Assembly (NCBI GenBank): GCA_963712835.1
Contig: CAVQJJ010000005.1
Location: 310,001 to 374,000 of the forward strand
Reading direction: 5' to 3'
Length of the DNA: 64,000 nt
DNA from: DATARH01 sp963712835
Lineage (GTDB): Bacteria; Pseudomonadota; Alphaproteobacteria; ATCC43930; CGMCC-115725
Shown: positions 9,285-18,383 of the stretch, piece after piece
Layout: each line of letters opens with the position of its first letter
How positions within the stretch are numbered: position 1 is the stretch's first letter
Notes under the pieces: model-generated
What the model was told of the DNA's origin: nothing
Seen by the model: the letters and a program-made list of their open reading frames with translations, nothing else
Databases searched by the model: none
Program-made: the position numbers and the translations under genes

Positions 9285-9581
9285 CTACCGACGCTTCTCG
9301 CCGAGCGGAGCCGGGATCGGCGGTTCATGCTTTCCCGGCGACGGCCGCCCGGCCTGACGAGCCCGCAATGCCGCGCGCAGCACGAAACCGCCCGCGTAGC
9401 CGATCTGCAGAGCAATGACGGCGATGACGGCGTTCAGCACGGCGCTGCCCCAGCCGTGCGCGAAACTGGCGACCACGGCGACCGTCGCCGCGCCGGCCAG
9501 CACCACGATAAAGGCCATTAGCCTAACCGTCGCGCCGCAAACCGCGCCGACCACCAGCAGACACGCCATCAGCCAGTACAT
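9285..9581 (-). CDS. Small inner-membrane protein, possibly ExoX/SyrA-like
   Basis: 98 residues from the ATG at 9581 (upstream GGGA suits this start; the frame opens further up at a GTG at 9635). Three hydrophobic helices fill residues 1-75 (MYWLMACLLVVGAVCG, MAFIVVLAGAATVAVVASF, AVLNAVIAVIALQIGYAGGF), followed by a basic Pro-rich tail. The last helix, with LQIGY, resembles the small exopolysaccharide repressor proteins ExoX/SyrA of rhizobia, which act after transcription on EPS synthesis. That link is tentative. It is convergent with the GT2 gene (15-bp gap). Confidence 0.6.
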   Translation of the reverse strand: MYWLMACLLVVGAVCGATVRLMAFIVVLAGAATVAVVASFAHGWGSAVLNAVIAVIALQIGYAGGFVLRAALRARQAGRPSPGKHEPPIPAPLGEKRR

Positions 9582-10121
9582 TTCGTCATTCCCGGCGCGG
9601 CCTTCCGAAGTAACTGCCGCCATGAGTTGACGCACCGTTCGGCGCAGCGCGCCGAACGCCCTTAATGTTTCTCTTTAATATAAGCTGAGGCAACGCAAAG
9701 AGATAGTGGCGCCGCACGCGAACCGATCTCACCCGCCGCCTGACACATGCACGCCATTTGGGCAATTGAACGAAATCGGAACATAATAATAGTTCCAATG
9801 AAACGCCGTAATATCATAATAAGTTAATAATCGCGCCACAATGCGTTGCTAAAGGTGATTTTGTTTGAAGCATGGCAAGCGTTGTTACCTTTGATTTACA
9901 AAAAAACGAATCGGGTCCGGTGATTTCTAATTGACAACGATATTTAGTCTCGGGATCATCTGGCCGCGCAACCAACACGGCCGTGTGTGGTTTGCAGCTT
10001 TGATCTCGCGGGGAATTGCGCCGGGACGGCGCGGTTATCGAAGCCATCTAGACGCTACCGAACATAGTGTTGGCACGAACCCCGCAATACGGGGAATTGA
10101 ATAAATAATCGGGGGCAACGC

Positions 10122-10150
10122 TTCTTTCGGTATCAGAAATACCGGAAGAA
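10122..10150. promoter_or_regulatory. Inverted repeat in the AT-rich leader of the exopolysaccharide operon
   Basis: TTCTTTCGGTAT and ATACCGGAAGAA form a 12-bp inverted repeat with one mismatch around CAGAA. A further half-site AATACCGG lies at 10224-10231. The site sits about 130 bp before the ExoY-type gene in a 640-bp gene-free, AT-rich stretch (9640-10276) that must hold the promoter of the operon. It may be an operator or an RNA hairpin; I see no other feature in this gap. Confidence 0.5.
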
Positions 10151-10276
10151 CCGCTAAACGCGTGTTTAAAACAGTCAAAGACAATTGAACCAAAAGCCAA
10201 AATAAACTCGCAAAATTGGAGGAAATACCGGATCGCGAATGGGTTCTATTGCAGGGTTCTGTTGGTGGAGAGTTTC

Positions 10277-11068
10277 ATGGCTAACGGCATATCAGCGCTG
10301 GCGCCGCGGCGGCGCGAGCGGTCCCCTTCCGGCAAAACGTGGCGAACGACTTCCACCTATCCTGCCGCCTCCCCCAATCAAGGCGCCCAGGATCGGTTGG
10401 GCGAAGACTATGATGCTATTGAGAATATCGTTTCGTCGCGCGGGCCCGCCGCCATCGTCGGTGGCGCGCTCAAGCGCGCGTTCGACGTGATCGGGGCGCT
10501 GGGCGCGCTGCTGATGCTTCTCCCGCTGTTCGCGCTGATCGCGCTGGCGATCAAGCTGTGGGACAAAGGGCCCGTCTTCTATCGGCATCGACGTGTCGGT
10601 CTCAACGGCGCGGATTTCAACTGCCTGAAGTTCCGCAGCATGGTGGTCGACGCCGACACTGTGCTGTCGCGCCACCTCGCCGCAAACAGCGAGGCGGCGC
10701 GCGAATGGGAAGAAAACCAGAAGCTGAAGCGCGATCCCCGCATCACGCCGCTCGGATCGAGTTTGCGGAAAACCAGCATCGACGAGCTGCCGCAACTGCT
10801 GAACATCCTCAAAGGCGAGATGAGCTTTGTCGGTCCGCGGCCGATCGTGACGGCAGAGGTGCCGAAATACGGCGCTTGCATCGATCATTACGTGCGTGCC
10901 CGGCCGGGCCTGACGGGCCCGTGGCAAGTCAGCGGCCGCAATGACGTCGATTATACGACCCGCGTCGCACTCGACCGAGCCTATGTCGAGTCGTGGAGTT
11001 TCCGGCGCGATCTCGTGATCATCGCCAAGACGGCCCGCGTCGTCGTCACCGCCCGCGGTTGCTACTGA
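10277..11068 (+). CDS. ExoY-type undecaprenyl-phosphate sugar-1-phosphate transferase
   Basis: 263 residues from the ATG at 10277, with GGTGGAGAG eight bases upstream. It starts polymer synthesis by moving hexose-1-phosphate from the UDP-sugar to undecaprenyl phosphate in the inner membrane. One N-terminal membrane segment (GALGALLMLLPLFALIAL, about 75-95) precedes the bacterial sugar transferase domain with its signatures NCLKFRSMVVDAD, TSIDELPQLLNILKGEMSFV followed by GPRP, and RPGLTGPWQVSGRN. It is the short form, without the multi-helix N-terminus of WcaJ/WbaP, as in ExoY/PssA. It is the first gene of the main operon, and the GT4 gene follows after 21 bp. Confidence 0.9.
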   Translation: MANGISALAPRRRERSPSGKTWRTTSTYPAASPNQGAQDRLGEDYDAIENIVSSRGPAAIVGGALKRAFDVIGALGALLMLLPLFALIALAIKLWDKGPVFYRHRRVGLNGADFNCLKFRSMVVDADTVLSRHLAANSEAAREWEENQKLKRDPRITPLGSSLRKTSIDELPQLLNILKGEMSFVGPRPIVTAEVPKYGACIDHYVRARPGLTGPWQVSGRNDVDYTTRVALDRAYVESWSFRRDLVIIAKTARVVVTARGCY

Positions 11069-11089
11069 GCCCCGTGGCGAGGCCGAACA

Positions 11090-12370
11090 ATGATCGGATC
11101 GGCGAAGCCCGAGCGCGTGGTCGTGATCAACGACGACGCGGTGGAGCGAGGCGGCGCGGCGGCGATCGCCCTCGCCTCGGCGAAGCTGCTGCGGGCACGC
11201 GGCGTCTCGGTGAGTTTTCTGTCGGGAACCGCGCCTGCCGACCCCGCGCTCGCCGCGTGCGGCGTCTCGGTCGCGACCCTGGGCGGCCGGCATCTGCTCG
11301 ATCAAAGGGCCGTTTCGGCGCTGACCCGTGGATTGTTCGATCCCGCGACCAAGGTCGCGTTGGAAGACTGGATCGCGGTGAACGATACGCCCGGAACCGT
11401 CTATCACCTGCACAATTGGCACAAGGTGCTGTCGCCATCGGTCTTTGCGGCACTGCGCCGCGTCGCGCCCCGGCTGGTCATGTCGACGCATGATTTTTTT
11501 CTCGCCTGCCCCAACGGGGCCTATTTCCATTACCCGCGGCAGCGCGAATGCCGGCTGACGCCGAACAGCGCCGCCTGCTTGCTGACGGCCTGCGACCGGC
11601 GCAATTACGGTCACAAATTATGGCGCTCTGCCCGGCATGCCGTGCGCCACCGCCTTTTTGATCTGACGCGTTCGCCCGCTCTGGTCGCCGTCGTTCACGA
11701 GACGATGGTGCCGCTGCTGACGCGCGGCGCAATCGATCCCAGCTGCATTCGGGTGCTGCGCAACCCGACGACGCCATGGCGAACGACGCGGGTTCCAGCC
11801 GAGAACAACCGCGATGTCTTCTATGTCGGCCGGTTGGATGGCGACAAAGGCGTCGATCTGCTGGCCCGCGCCGCGAAGCGCGCGGGCGCTCGGTTGCGAC
11901 TGATCGGCGACGGCCCACTCGCTACCGCGATCGTGCGGGAATGCCCGCAGGCTGAGCTGCTCGGCTGGCGCAGCCGCGACGAAATCGCCGAGCTGGTCGC
12001 CGAGGCGCGCCTCGTCGTCTCGCCGACGGTCAGCCGCGAGACCTTTGGTCTCGTCGCGCTCGAGGCGCTGATGAGCGGCATTCCCGTCATCGTCTCGCCT
12101 CATACGCCGTTCGCCGGCGAGATCGTTGCCCACCAGCTAGGCCTTTCTTGCGATCCGCACGACGAGGCCGCCCTGGCGGGCGCGATCGCAACGCTGATGC
12201 GCGACGATCTGCTGGTACGCCGCATGAGCCGCAAGGCCTTCGACGAGGCGCGACAAATGGCACCGACTCCAGCGCAGTGGTGCGACCAGCTCCTGGCGCT
12301 TTACGGCGAACGCCTCGGTCACGGTGGAGATGAGGTCGTGGCTGAAGTCGGCTTCGGGGGTGAGGGCTGA
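11090..12370 (+). CDS. Family 4 glycosyltransferase
   Basis: 426 residues. The GT-B fold is evident: an N-terminal acceptor domain (VVVINDDAVERGGAAAIALA; MSTHDFFLACPNGAYFHYP) and a C-terminal nucleotide-sugar domain starting at YVGRLDGDKGVDLLARA with the E-x7-E motif ETFGLVALE. Such enzymes are retaining transferases of the cytoplasmic face. The HDFF...CPNG signature with nearby Cys residues (REC, AACLLTACD) is common in a subgroup of EPS transferases. The stop codon overlaps the ATG of the copolymerase gene by one base (TGATG), so translation is probably coupled. The added sugar is unknown. Confidence 0.87.
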   Translation: MIGSAKPERVVVINDDAVERGGAAAIALASAKLLRARGVSVSFLSGTAPADPALAACGVSVATLGGRHLLDQRAVSALTRGLFDPATKVALEDWIAVNDTPGTVYHLHNWHKVLSPSVFAALRRVAPRLVMSTHDFFLACPNGAYFHYPRQRECRLTPNSAACLLTACDRRNYGHKLWRSARHAVRHRLFDLTRSPALVAVVHETMVPLLTRGAIDPSCIRVLRNPTTPWRTTRVPAENNRDVFYVGRLDGDKGVDLLARAAKRAGARLRLIGDGPLATAIVRECPQAELLGWRSRDEIAELVAEARLVVSPTVSRETFGLVALEALMSGIPVIVSPHTPFAGEIVAHQLGLSCDPHDEAALAGAIATLMRDDLLVRRMSRKAFDEARQMAPTPAQWCDQLLALYGERLGHGGDEVVAEVGFGGEG

Positions 12371-14164
12371 TGCTCGACACGCCCGTTACCTCCGCCGAAA
12401 CCGCCTGGGCGGCGCCGCAGCAACCGGCGCAGACCATGACGCTCGCCGACGCGATGGTTTTTCTGCGGCAGCAGTTCTGGCTGATCGCCGGCGTCGTGGC
12501 GGTCATGCTGGCGTTGGCGATCCTCTACGTGCTGCTTACCCCGGCCACCTATGTCGGACGGGCGGAGCTGCTGATCGAGCCAGGGAAGCAGCGGGCATTT
12601 TGGCAGGACAATGGCGTGGTCGACCTGACGATCGACAATGCCCAGGTCGAGAGCCAAGTCGAAGTGTTGCTGTCGGAGCGCATCGCCAATGACGTCATCG
12701 ATAAGCTCGGGCTTATCAACGACCCAGAGTTCCGCACCCCCGGTTCGGACTACGAACGCCGGCGGGCCGTCCTCGGGCATTTCGAGAATTCGCTCAGCGC
12801 CCGCCGGGTCGGCCAATCTTACGTCATCGAAGTGTCGTTCCGCTCGCGGGATCCGGAAAAAGCCGCGCAGATAACCAACGCGGTCACCGACGCCTATCTG
12901 CGCGACCAGCAACAGGCGAAGCAGGACGTCGCCAACCAGGCAAGCCAATGGATGGAAGCCCAGATCGCCCAGCTTGGCGTGCTGCTCAACGATGCAGCGG
13001 CGGCTGCGCAGGAGTTCCGCGTTTCGCACGGCATCACAGAGACCGGCAACAACAGCGGTCAGCCGCAACTGATCGACAAGCTGACCGCGCTCGAGGCCAA
13101 GGCCGAGGCCTACCGGAAGGTTTATGAGGGCCTGCTCGAACGTTTCACCCAAGACAAGCAACAGGCCTCCTACCCCGTCTCCAATGCCCGGGTCATCACC
13201 TCGGCGTCGCGGCCGCTTGCCAAGACCTATCCGAAGACCAAGCTGATTCTGTCGCTCGCCATCTTGATCGGACTGGTTATCGGCATCGCCGCGGCCTCGG
13301 CGCGCGTCATGCTCGACGGCAGCGTGCGCAGCGCCAAGCAATTGCGGGAGGTTCTCGGTCTCGCGGTGCTGGGGTCGTTGCCAAAGCACCGCGCAGAGCA
13401 AACGGTGGAGGGGCTGCCCCCGGATCGGGTCGAGGTCGTGGACGCGCCGCTCTCGGCGTTCAGCGAAGCGATGCGCAACGTCAAACTGTCAGTGGAGCGC
13501 GCCTGCGGCAGCCAGTCGGGCTGCAGCCTCGGCATTCTGTCGCTGGAACCCGAGGAGGCGACGTTCACCGTCGCCATCAATCTCGCCGCGCTGTTCGCTG
13601 CGTCAAGGACTAGGACAGTGCTTGTCGACGCCGACTTTCGCGAGCGCCGGCTGACGCGCCGCCTGATGCCGCAGCCGCGGATCGGCCTCGCCGAGGCGCT
13701 GCGCGATGGCGATATAGCCGACACGCTGCTCGCCGACCCGAAGACCAGCGCGCATATCCTGCCCATCGGCAGCCGGTCGCCCGTGGCGAACCCGGCGGAT
13801 CTGCTCGAACTCCCCGGCGTGGCCGGCCCTCCTCTCGAAGCTCAAGGAACGGTTCGCGACTGTACTTGTCGCTCCGCCGCCGCTGCGAAGCGCCAGCGAT
13901 GCCCGCGCGGTAGCGCCGCTACTGGATGGCTGCATTCTCGTTGCCACTCACGGACGAACGTCGTTGCGCGCGCTGGAGGACGCGGTCGAGCTGTTGCGAG
14001 CCGACAATGTCAGCCTGTTCGGTGTTGTTCTGGCCGACGTATCCGAAGACATCCCGGCGCTGTTCGGCGTGCATTTCAACCGGTTGCGGGACTTCGATTA
14101 CACCGATTTTGTCCGGCGGCAGGCACGCTCGATACACGAGCGCCGGCGGGGAGCGGCCGAATGA
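12370..14164 (+). CDS. Wzc/ExoP-like polysaccharide copolymerase with degenerate kinase domain and a frameshift
   Basis: Reconstructed length is about 597 residues. Residues about 20-300 are a Wzz chain-length domain: one membrane helix (about 38-58, FWLIAGVVAVMLALAILYVL), a periplasmic coiled coil, then a second helix (about 288-312). A BY-kinase-like domain follows. Where a Walker A P-loop (G-x-G-K-S/T) is expected, the sequence is SLEPEEATFTVAINLAALF, without Gly-Lys-Ser; the Walker A' motif VLVDADF is kept. No Tyr-rich tail is present. The frame breaks at GGCCGGCC (13821-13828): removing one G joins LLELPGVA to LLSKLKERFATVLVAPPPL, which runs to the TGA at 14164. The reading that continues in the first frame to 15363 is spurious. 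The protein should control chain length with the OPX protein; kinase activity looks lost. Confidence 0.8.
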
Positions 14165-14181
14165 TGATCGCCGCCCGGCGC

Positions 14182-15267
14182 TCAGCCCATCAGCGCGTCG
14201 ATCTGCGCGCGCATGCCGGCGATAAACACCTCGCGCGAGAAACCGCGCGCGTGGTGAACAATCGCCGCCGGATCGAAATCGCCGTCGCGAAAAGATTCGA
14301 CCGCGGCGATCACCGCCTCGACCGTCTGCTCGTCGAACAGCATGCCAGAAACGCCCGGCCGCACGGTCTCGGTCGCGCCGCCGCGGCCGTAAGCGATTAC
14401 CGGACGGCCGCTCGCCATCGCCTCGACCGGAACGATCCCGAAATCCTCCTCGCCGGGAAAGATCAGCGCTTGGCAGCGCGCGTAGTGATGGCGCAGCTCG
14501 GCGAACGGCGCCGGCCCGAGAACCGTCACCGTGGGACCGGCGAGGCGGCGAATGCTCTTGAGCATTTCGCCACCGCCGATCACCACCAGCTTGCGGCCCA
14601 TGCGGTTGAACGCCTCGACCGCGAGCTCCGGCCGCTTGTAGGCGACAAGCTCGCCGACCATCAGCATGTAATCGCCGCGTTCCTCGGCGGCGACCGGCTG
14701 AAACGCATCGACATCGACCGGCGGCCACACCACCTCGGCGTCGCGACCGTAATAGCGGTGGATGCGACCCGCCACGGCGTTGGAATTGGCGACGAAGCTG
14801 TCGACCCTTCCGGCCGATACCGTGTCCCAGAGCCGCAGGTAATGCGCCAGCGGCGGCATCGCCAAGCGCGTCAGGAGACCCGATTGCCGGCGGTAGTCGT
14901 GGAACATGTTCCACAGGTAACGCATCGGCGAGTGGCAATAGCAGAGATGCCGCGTCGCCGGCGGCGGAATGACGCCCTTGGCCGGGCCGGACTCGCTGCT
15001 GATCACCAGGTCGTAGCCGCTGAGGTCGAGCTGCTCCAAGGCAAGCGGCATCAGCGGCAGATAGCGCTTGTAGAGCCGCGGGGCTCGCGGCAATCGATTG
15101 ATAAAGCTGGTCGTGACGCGGCGCGCGCGAATGGTCTCAGAGACCGCGCCCGGCACATAGACATGCGTGAAAATGTCGGCCTGCGGGAACATTTCGCAGA
15201 GCGCTTCGATCACCTTTTCGCCGCCGCGCATGCCGACGAGCCAGTAATGGACGATGGCAACCCTCAT
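14182..15267 (-). CDS. Family 4 glycosyltransferase (mannosyltransferase-like)
   Basis: 361 residues from the ATG at 15267, where MRVAIVHYWLVGMRGGEKV begins the typical N-terminus; a longer frame upstream is antisense shadow. Features include LCYCHSPMRYLWNMFHDYR, VANSNAVAGRIHRYYG and the C-terminal donor domain with the E-x7-E motif EDFGIVPVE. The combination of CHSPMRY and SNAV..RI resembles WbaZ-type mannosyltransferases, but the sugar is not proven. It is the only leftward gene within the rightward operon and is divergent from the flippase gene (85 bp between starts), so it must have its own promoter. Confidence 0.87.
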   Translation of the reverse strand: MRVAIVHYWLVGMRGGEKVIEALCEMFPQADIFTHVYVPGAVSETIRARRVTTSFINRLPRAPRLYKRYLPLMPLALEQLDLSGYDLVISSESGPAKGVIPPPATRHLCYCHSPMRYLWNMFHDYRRQSGLLTRLAMPPLAHYLRLWDTVSAGRVDSFVANSNAVAGRIHRYYGRDAEVVWPPVDVDAFQPVAAEERGDYMLMVGELVAYKRPELAVEAFNRMGRKLVVIGGGEMLKSIRRLAGPTVTVLGPAPFAELRHHYARCQALIFPGEEDFGIVPVEAMASGRPVIAYGRGGATETVRPGVSGMLFDEQTVEAVIAAVESFRDGDFDPAAIVHHARGFSREVFIAGMRAQIDALMG

Positions 15268-15352
15268 GGCGGCTTGATCCCCTGCGTCGCCAGTTTCGGT
15301 TCGCCGAGGCGAACCCCCGGGCTGGCTTGCCGTTCCATCGCGAGGCCGGCCG

Positions 15353-16963
15353 ATGGCGTTTGACAGCGCGATAGAAGGCGCCGTCTCCTCGCCGGGAGCG
15401 CGCCAATTTAGCCGAAACTCGGCGTTCGGCTCGCTGGCCGGTCTGCTGACCGCGCTGTCGAGCGTCTTCGCCAGCGTCATCGTGGCGCATGTGCTCGGGG
15501 TGGCGATGACCGGCGTCGTCGCCTTCGCGATGTGGGTCGCGATGGTGTCGGCGGCGATTGTCGATCTCGGCGTCCAGGCGAGCCTCGCACGCTATCTGCC
15601 GGAGTTGATCGCGGCGGGGAATAGCAACGCCGCGCGCGGACTGGCGGCGATGTTGTGGCGGTGGCTGGCGTGTGCGTGCCTCGTCGCGCTGGTTGGGTTT
15701 GTCGGATGGACTGCTTGGCGGTGGCATTGCGGCGACGAATCCGATGCCGCCGCGGTGAAGTGGGGGCTGGTCGGTCTCGCCTGCGCGCTGCAGGCGTTGA
15801 CCGGGTTCACCTTCGGGTATCTGCGCGGCATGCAGCGTTTCGACCGATTGGCGGTGCTGACGGGCGTCTATCTGGCGTGCCAGCTCGCCAGCGTGGCGCT
15901 GGGCTCGATCTCTTTCGGCGCGACGGGCGCGATTGGCGGCTATTGCGCCGGAAGCGCCGTGCCGGCCGCGCTCAGCCTGCGTTTCGCGATGACGCGCGGC
16001 GTCGCCTGCCCGCCGGAGCTCGCCGCGCGGGTTCGCCGCTACGCGCTCTACGCCTGGGCAGGCGCCCTGTCGGGGACCATCGTATGGTCGCGCGCCGAGC
16101 TGTTCTTTCTCGAACGCTCGACCGGCAGCGCCGCGATCGGACTTTTCACCGTCGCCGTGACGCTCGCCAATTTGGCCTCGCAAGGCCCGATGCTGCTGAC
16201 CGCCGGGCTGCTGCCGTATTTTGCCGAGAATTTTGGCAAGGGCGCGACCCGCGAACTGCACGAAGGCTACGCCACAGCGACCCGCGTGCTTGCCTTTCTC
16301 GCCCTGCCCGCCTGCTTCGGTATGGTCGCGCTGCTGCCGGAGTTGCTGCCGCTCATCTACGGCCACGATTTCGCCGATGCGGTGCCGGCGGCAACGGTGC
16401 TGGTGCTGGCCGCGGGGATCGCGGCGACGGCGTCCGTCGGGACGACGCTGGTCATGGCGATGGACCGCAGCGATTTCGTGTTCGCGAGCGGCCTCGTTTC
16501 GGCGCTTCTCGCGGTCATCGCTGGCTTCACTGTGATCCCGGCTTTTGGGTTGATGGGCGCGGCCTGGTCGCGAGCCACGATTCAAGTGGTCGCGGTGCTG
16601 CTGGGCTGCGGGTTCGTGGTGTGGCGGCTGCGCTTTCCACTCCCGCTGACCGACCTTGCCAAACTGGCGTTGGCCGCCGCGATCTGCGGCGTCGCGGCAC
16701 GCGCCTGCCTGTTGCTGATGCCCGGCAGCAGGTGGCTGCCTCTCGCCATCGGTGTCGGCGTGGTGAGCTACGCCGCCGCCGTGCGCGCGCTCGGCGCGCT
16801 TCGTCCGAGGGATGCCGACCGCCTGCGGACGCTGTGCGGGGTCTTTCCTCCGCGGGTTGGCGTCCTCGCCGATCGGGTGATTGGCCTCCTCGTCCCGAGA
16901 CCAATTTCGGCCGCCGCCTTAATGGGCACATCCGCGCGTCGGAGCACCGGCGATGCAGATTGA
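15353..16963 (+). CDS. Wzx-type polysaccharide flippase (lipopolysaccharide/MATE-like translocase)
   Basis: 536 residues with about 12-14 hydrophobic helices spread over the whole length, starting with SLAGLLTALSSVFASVIVAH. The N-terminal NSAFGSLAGL and the repeated Gly/Ala-rich helices fit the polysaccharide biosynthesis (Wzx/RfbX) family, which flips lipid-linked repeat units across the inner membrane. It follows a short promoter region shared with the leftward GT4 gene, and its 3' end overlaps the polymerase gene by 11 bp. The two downstream genes then give the Wzx/Wzy order typical of this assembly route. Confidence 0.85.
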   Translation: MAFDSAIEGAVSSPGARQFSRNSAFGSLAGLLTALSSVFASVIVAHVLGVAMTGVVAFAMWVAMVSAAIVDLGVQASLARYLPELIAAGNSNAARGLAAMLWRWLACACLVALVGFVGWTAWRWHCGDESDAAAVKWGLVGLACALQALTGFTFGYLRGMQRFDRLAVLTGVYLACQLASVALGSISFGATGAIGGYCAGSAVPAALSLRFAMTRGVACPPELAARVRRYALYAWAGALSGTIVWSRAELFFLERSTGSAAIGLFTVAVTLANLASQGPMLLTAGLLPYFAENFGKGATRELHEGYATATRVLAFLALPACFGMVALLPELLPLIYGHDFADAVPAATVLVLAAGIAATASVGTTLVMAMDRSDFVFASGLVSALLAVIAGFTVIPAFGLMGAAWSRATIQVVAVLLGCGFVVWRLRFPLPLTDLAKLALAAAICGVAARACLLLMPGSRWLPLAIGVGVVSYAAAVRALGALRPRDADRLRTLCGVFPPRVGVLADRVIGLLVPRPISAAALMGTSARRSTGDAD

Positions 16964-18383
16964 AGCCATCGGCATAATCACCATCGTCTTGGGCCTGATC
17001 GGCTGGTTCGCTGGCCAGCGCTTCGCGCTGCCAGTGCTGGTGATCTCGACCCTGTTGGCCGCATCGGCGGCGTTGATCCTGACGAGCCTCGGCGGCGCCA
17101 ATATTCAGCCGGCATACGTGCTGCTTGGCTTTGCCGCGCTTGCGTTCTTCGCCTCGCGCGACGCGCTGCAGCGCGCCGGCGCCGCGCTGGTTTTTCCCAG
17201 CCCCGGCTTCTGGCTGCTGCTGACGGCGGCTTATGCGACGCTTTCGGCCGTTTTCCTACCGCGCATCCTCGCCGGCTGGACTTACGTGTTCGCCATCGCG
17301 CGCACTGTGCTGGGCCCCGGTATCGTTTCGATGCCGCTCGAGCCGACCTCGGGGAACATCACCCAGTCGGTCTATTTCCTCGGCGACGTGGTCTGCTTCC
17401 TCGTCTTTTACGAAGCAGCAAGCCGGGCCAATGGGCTGATAACCGTGACCAAGGCCGTGATTGCTGCTGCGGCCGTCAATCTCTGCTTTGCGGCGATCGA
17501 TATCGGCAGCTATGGGGCCGGGCTCGGCGATGTGCTGGCGGTCATCCGCAACGGCAGTTATCGGATGCTCGACGATGCGACGGTGCTTGGGTTCAAACGC
17601 ATCGTCGGCTCATTTCCCGAGGCGTCGACTTTCGCCTATTTCACCGTCGGTTTCTTCGCGTTTTGCACCTCGCTCGGGCTCGACGGCATCCGGCCGCGAC
17701 TGACCGGGCCACTAGCGGCGTTGTCGCTGGTGGCGTTGGTGTTTTCGACATCGAGCACAGGATACGCGGCGACCAGCGGTTTTCTGGCCCTGTTTTTCAT
17801 CGCGAGCCTGGCCCGCGCACTCAGCGGTCCCGTCCGCCGGGCGATGTTGATGGCGGTGGCGATCCTACCGCTGATGGTCGGCGGGGCTCTCACCGCGTTG
17901 CAACTCGATCCGCCGCTGTGGCGGACGGTCAACGACGTCGTCGACGCCACGATCTTCGACAAGATGAGCTCGAGTTCGGGGGTCGAGAGGGCGAAGTGGA
18001 ATGACCAGGCGCTGATCAATTTCACCGATACTCATGGCTTCGGCGCAGGCACCGGCAGCGTTCGCGCGTCGAGTTTCCCGATCGCCGTGCTCGCCAATAT
18101 CGGCGTCTTCGGTGCGCTGACCTACGGCATCTTCCTGCTGCAGGTGCTGCTGGGGCGAACGCGTCGCTGGCAGCATCCGGTTCCGGCGTCGTGTCAGAAC
18201 GCAGCACGCTGGGCGTGTCTGGCACAGCTTGTCGGCGCGTCCGTCGCCGGCAGCTTTATCGACCTGGGCCTGCCGTTCTTTATCTTCGCCGGACTGGCCT
18301 GCGCCCGGCCGGAACGCGCCCGTGCCCTCAGCCCTATCCCCCTTGCATCAAACGCAGTTGTCATTGTTTCGGAGGGTTCATGA
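16953..18383 (+). CDS. Wzy/ExoQ-like polysaccharide polymerase, integral membrane
   Basis: 476 residues, about 10-11 membrane helices and a larger loop (about 305-365, VNDVVDATIFDKMSSSSGVE), which is the expected layout for O-antigen polymerase/ligase proteins. Signatures are weak in this family; the SFPEASTFAYFTVGFFAF region and the central loop carrying SSSSGVERAKWNDQALINF are like the Wzy_C group in alphaproteobacterial EPS loci. It should join repeat units at the periplasmic face. The 5' end overlaps the flippase and the 3' end overlaps the next gene by 4 bp (ATGA), so it is part of one operon. Confidence 0.78.
   Translation: MQIEAIGIITIVLGLIGWFAGQRFALPVLVISTLLAASAALILTSLGGANIQPAYVLLGFAALAFFASRDALQRAGAALVFPSPGFWLLLTAAYATLSAVFLPRILAGWTYVFAIARTVLGPGIVSMPLEPTSGNITQSVYFLGDVVCFLVFYEAASRANGLITVTKAVIAAAAVNLCFAAIDIGSYGAGLGDVLAVIRNGSYRMLDDATVLGFKRIVGSFPEASTFAYFTVGFFAFCTSLGLDGIRPRLTGPLAALSLVALVFSTSSTGYAATSGFLALFFIASLARALSGPVRRAMLMAVAILPLMVGGALTALQLDPPLWRTVNDVVDATIFDKMSSSSGVERAKWNDQALINFTDTHGFGAGTGSVRASSFPIAVLANIGVFGALTYGIFLLQVLLGRTRRWQHPVPASCQNAARWACLAQLVGASVAGSFIDLGLPFFIFAGLACARPERARALSPIPLASNAVVIVSEGS

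Noticed and set aside
13836..15363. Continuation of the ExoP-like frame to 15363
   Set aside because: After about 13830 the protein turns into Arg/His-rich noise antisense to the GT4 gene at 14182-15267; family similarity continues in the neighbouring frame to 14164.
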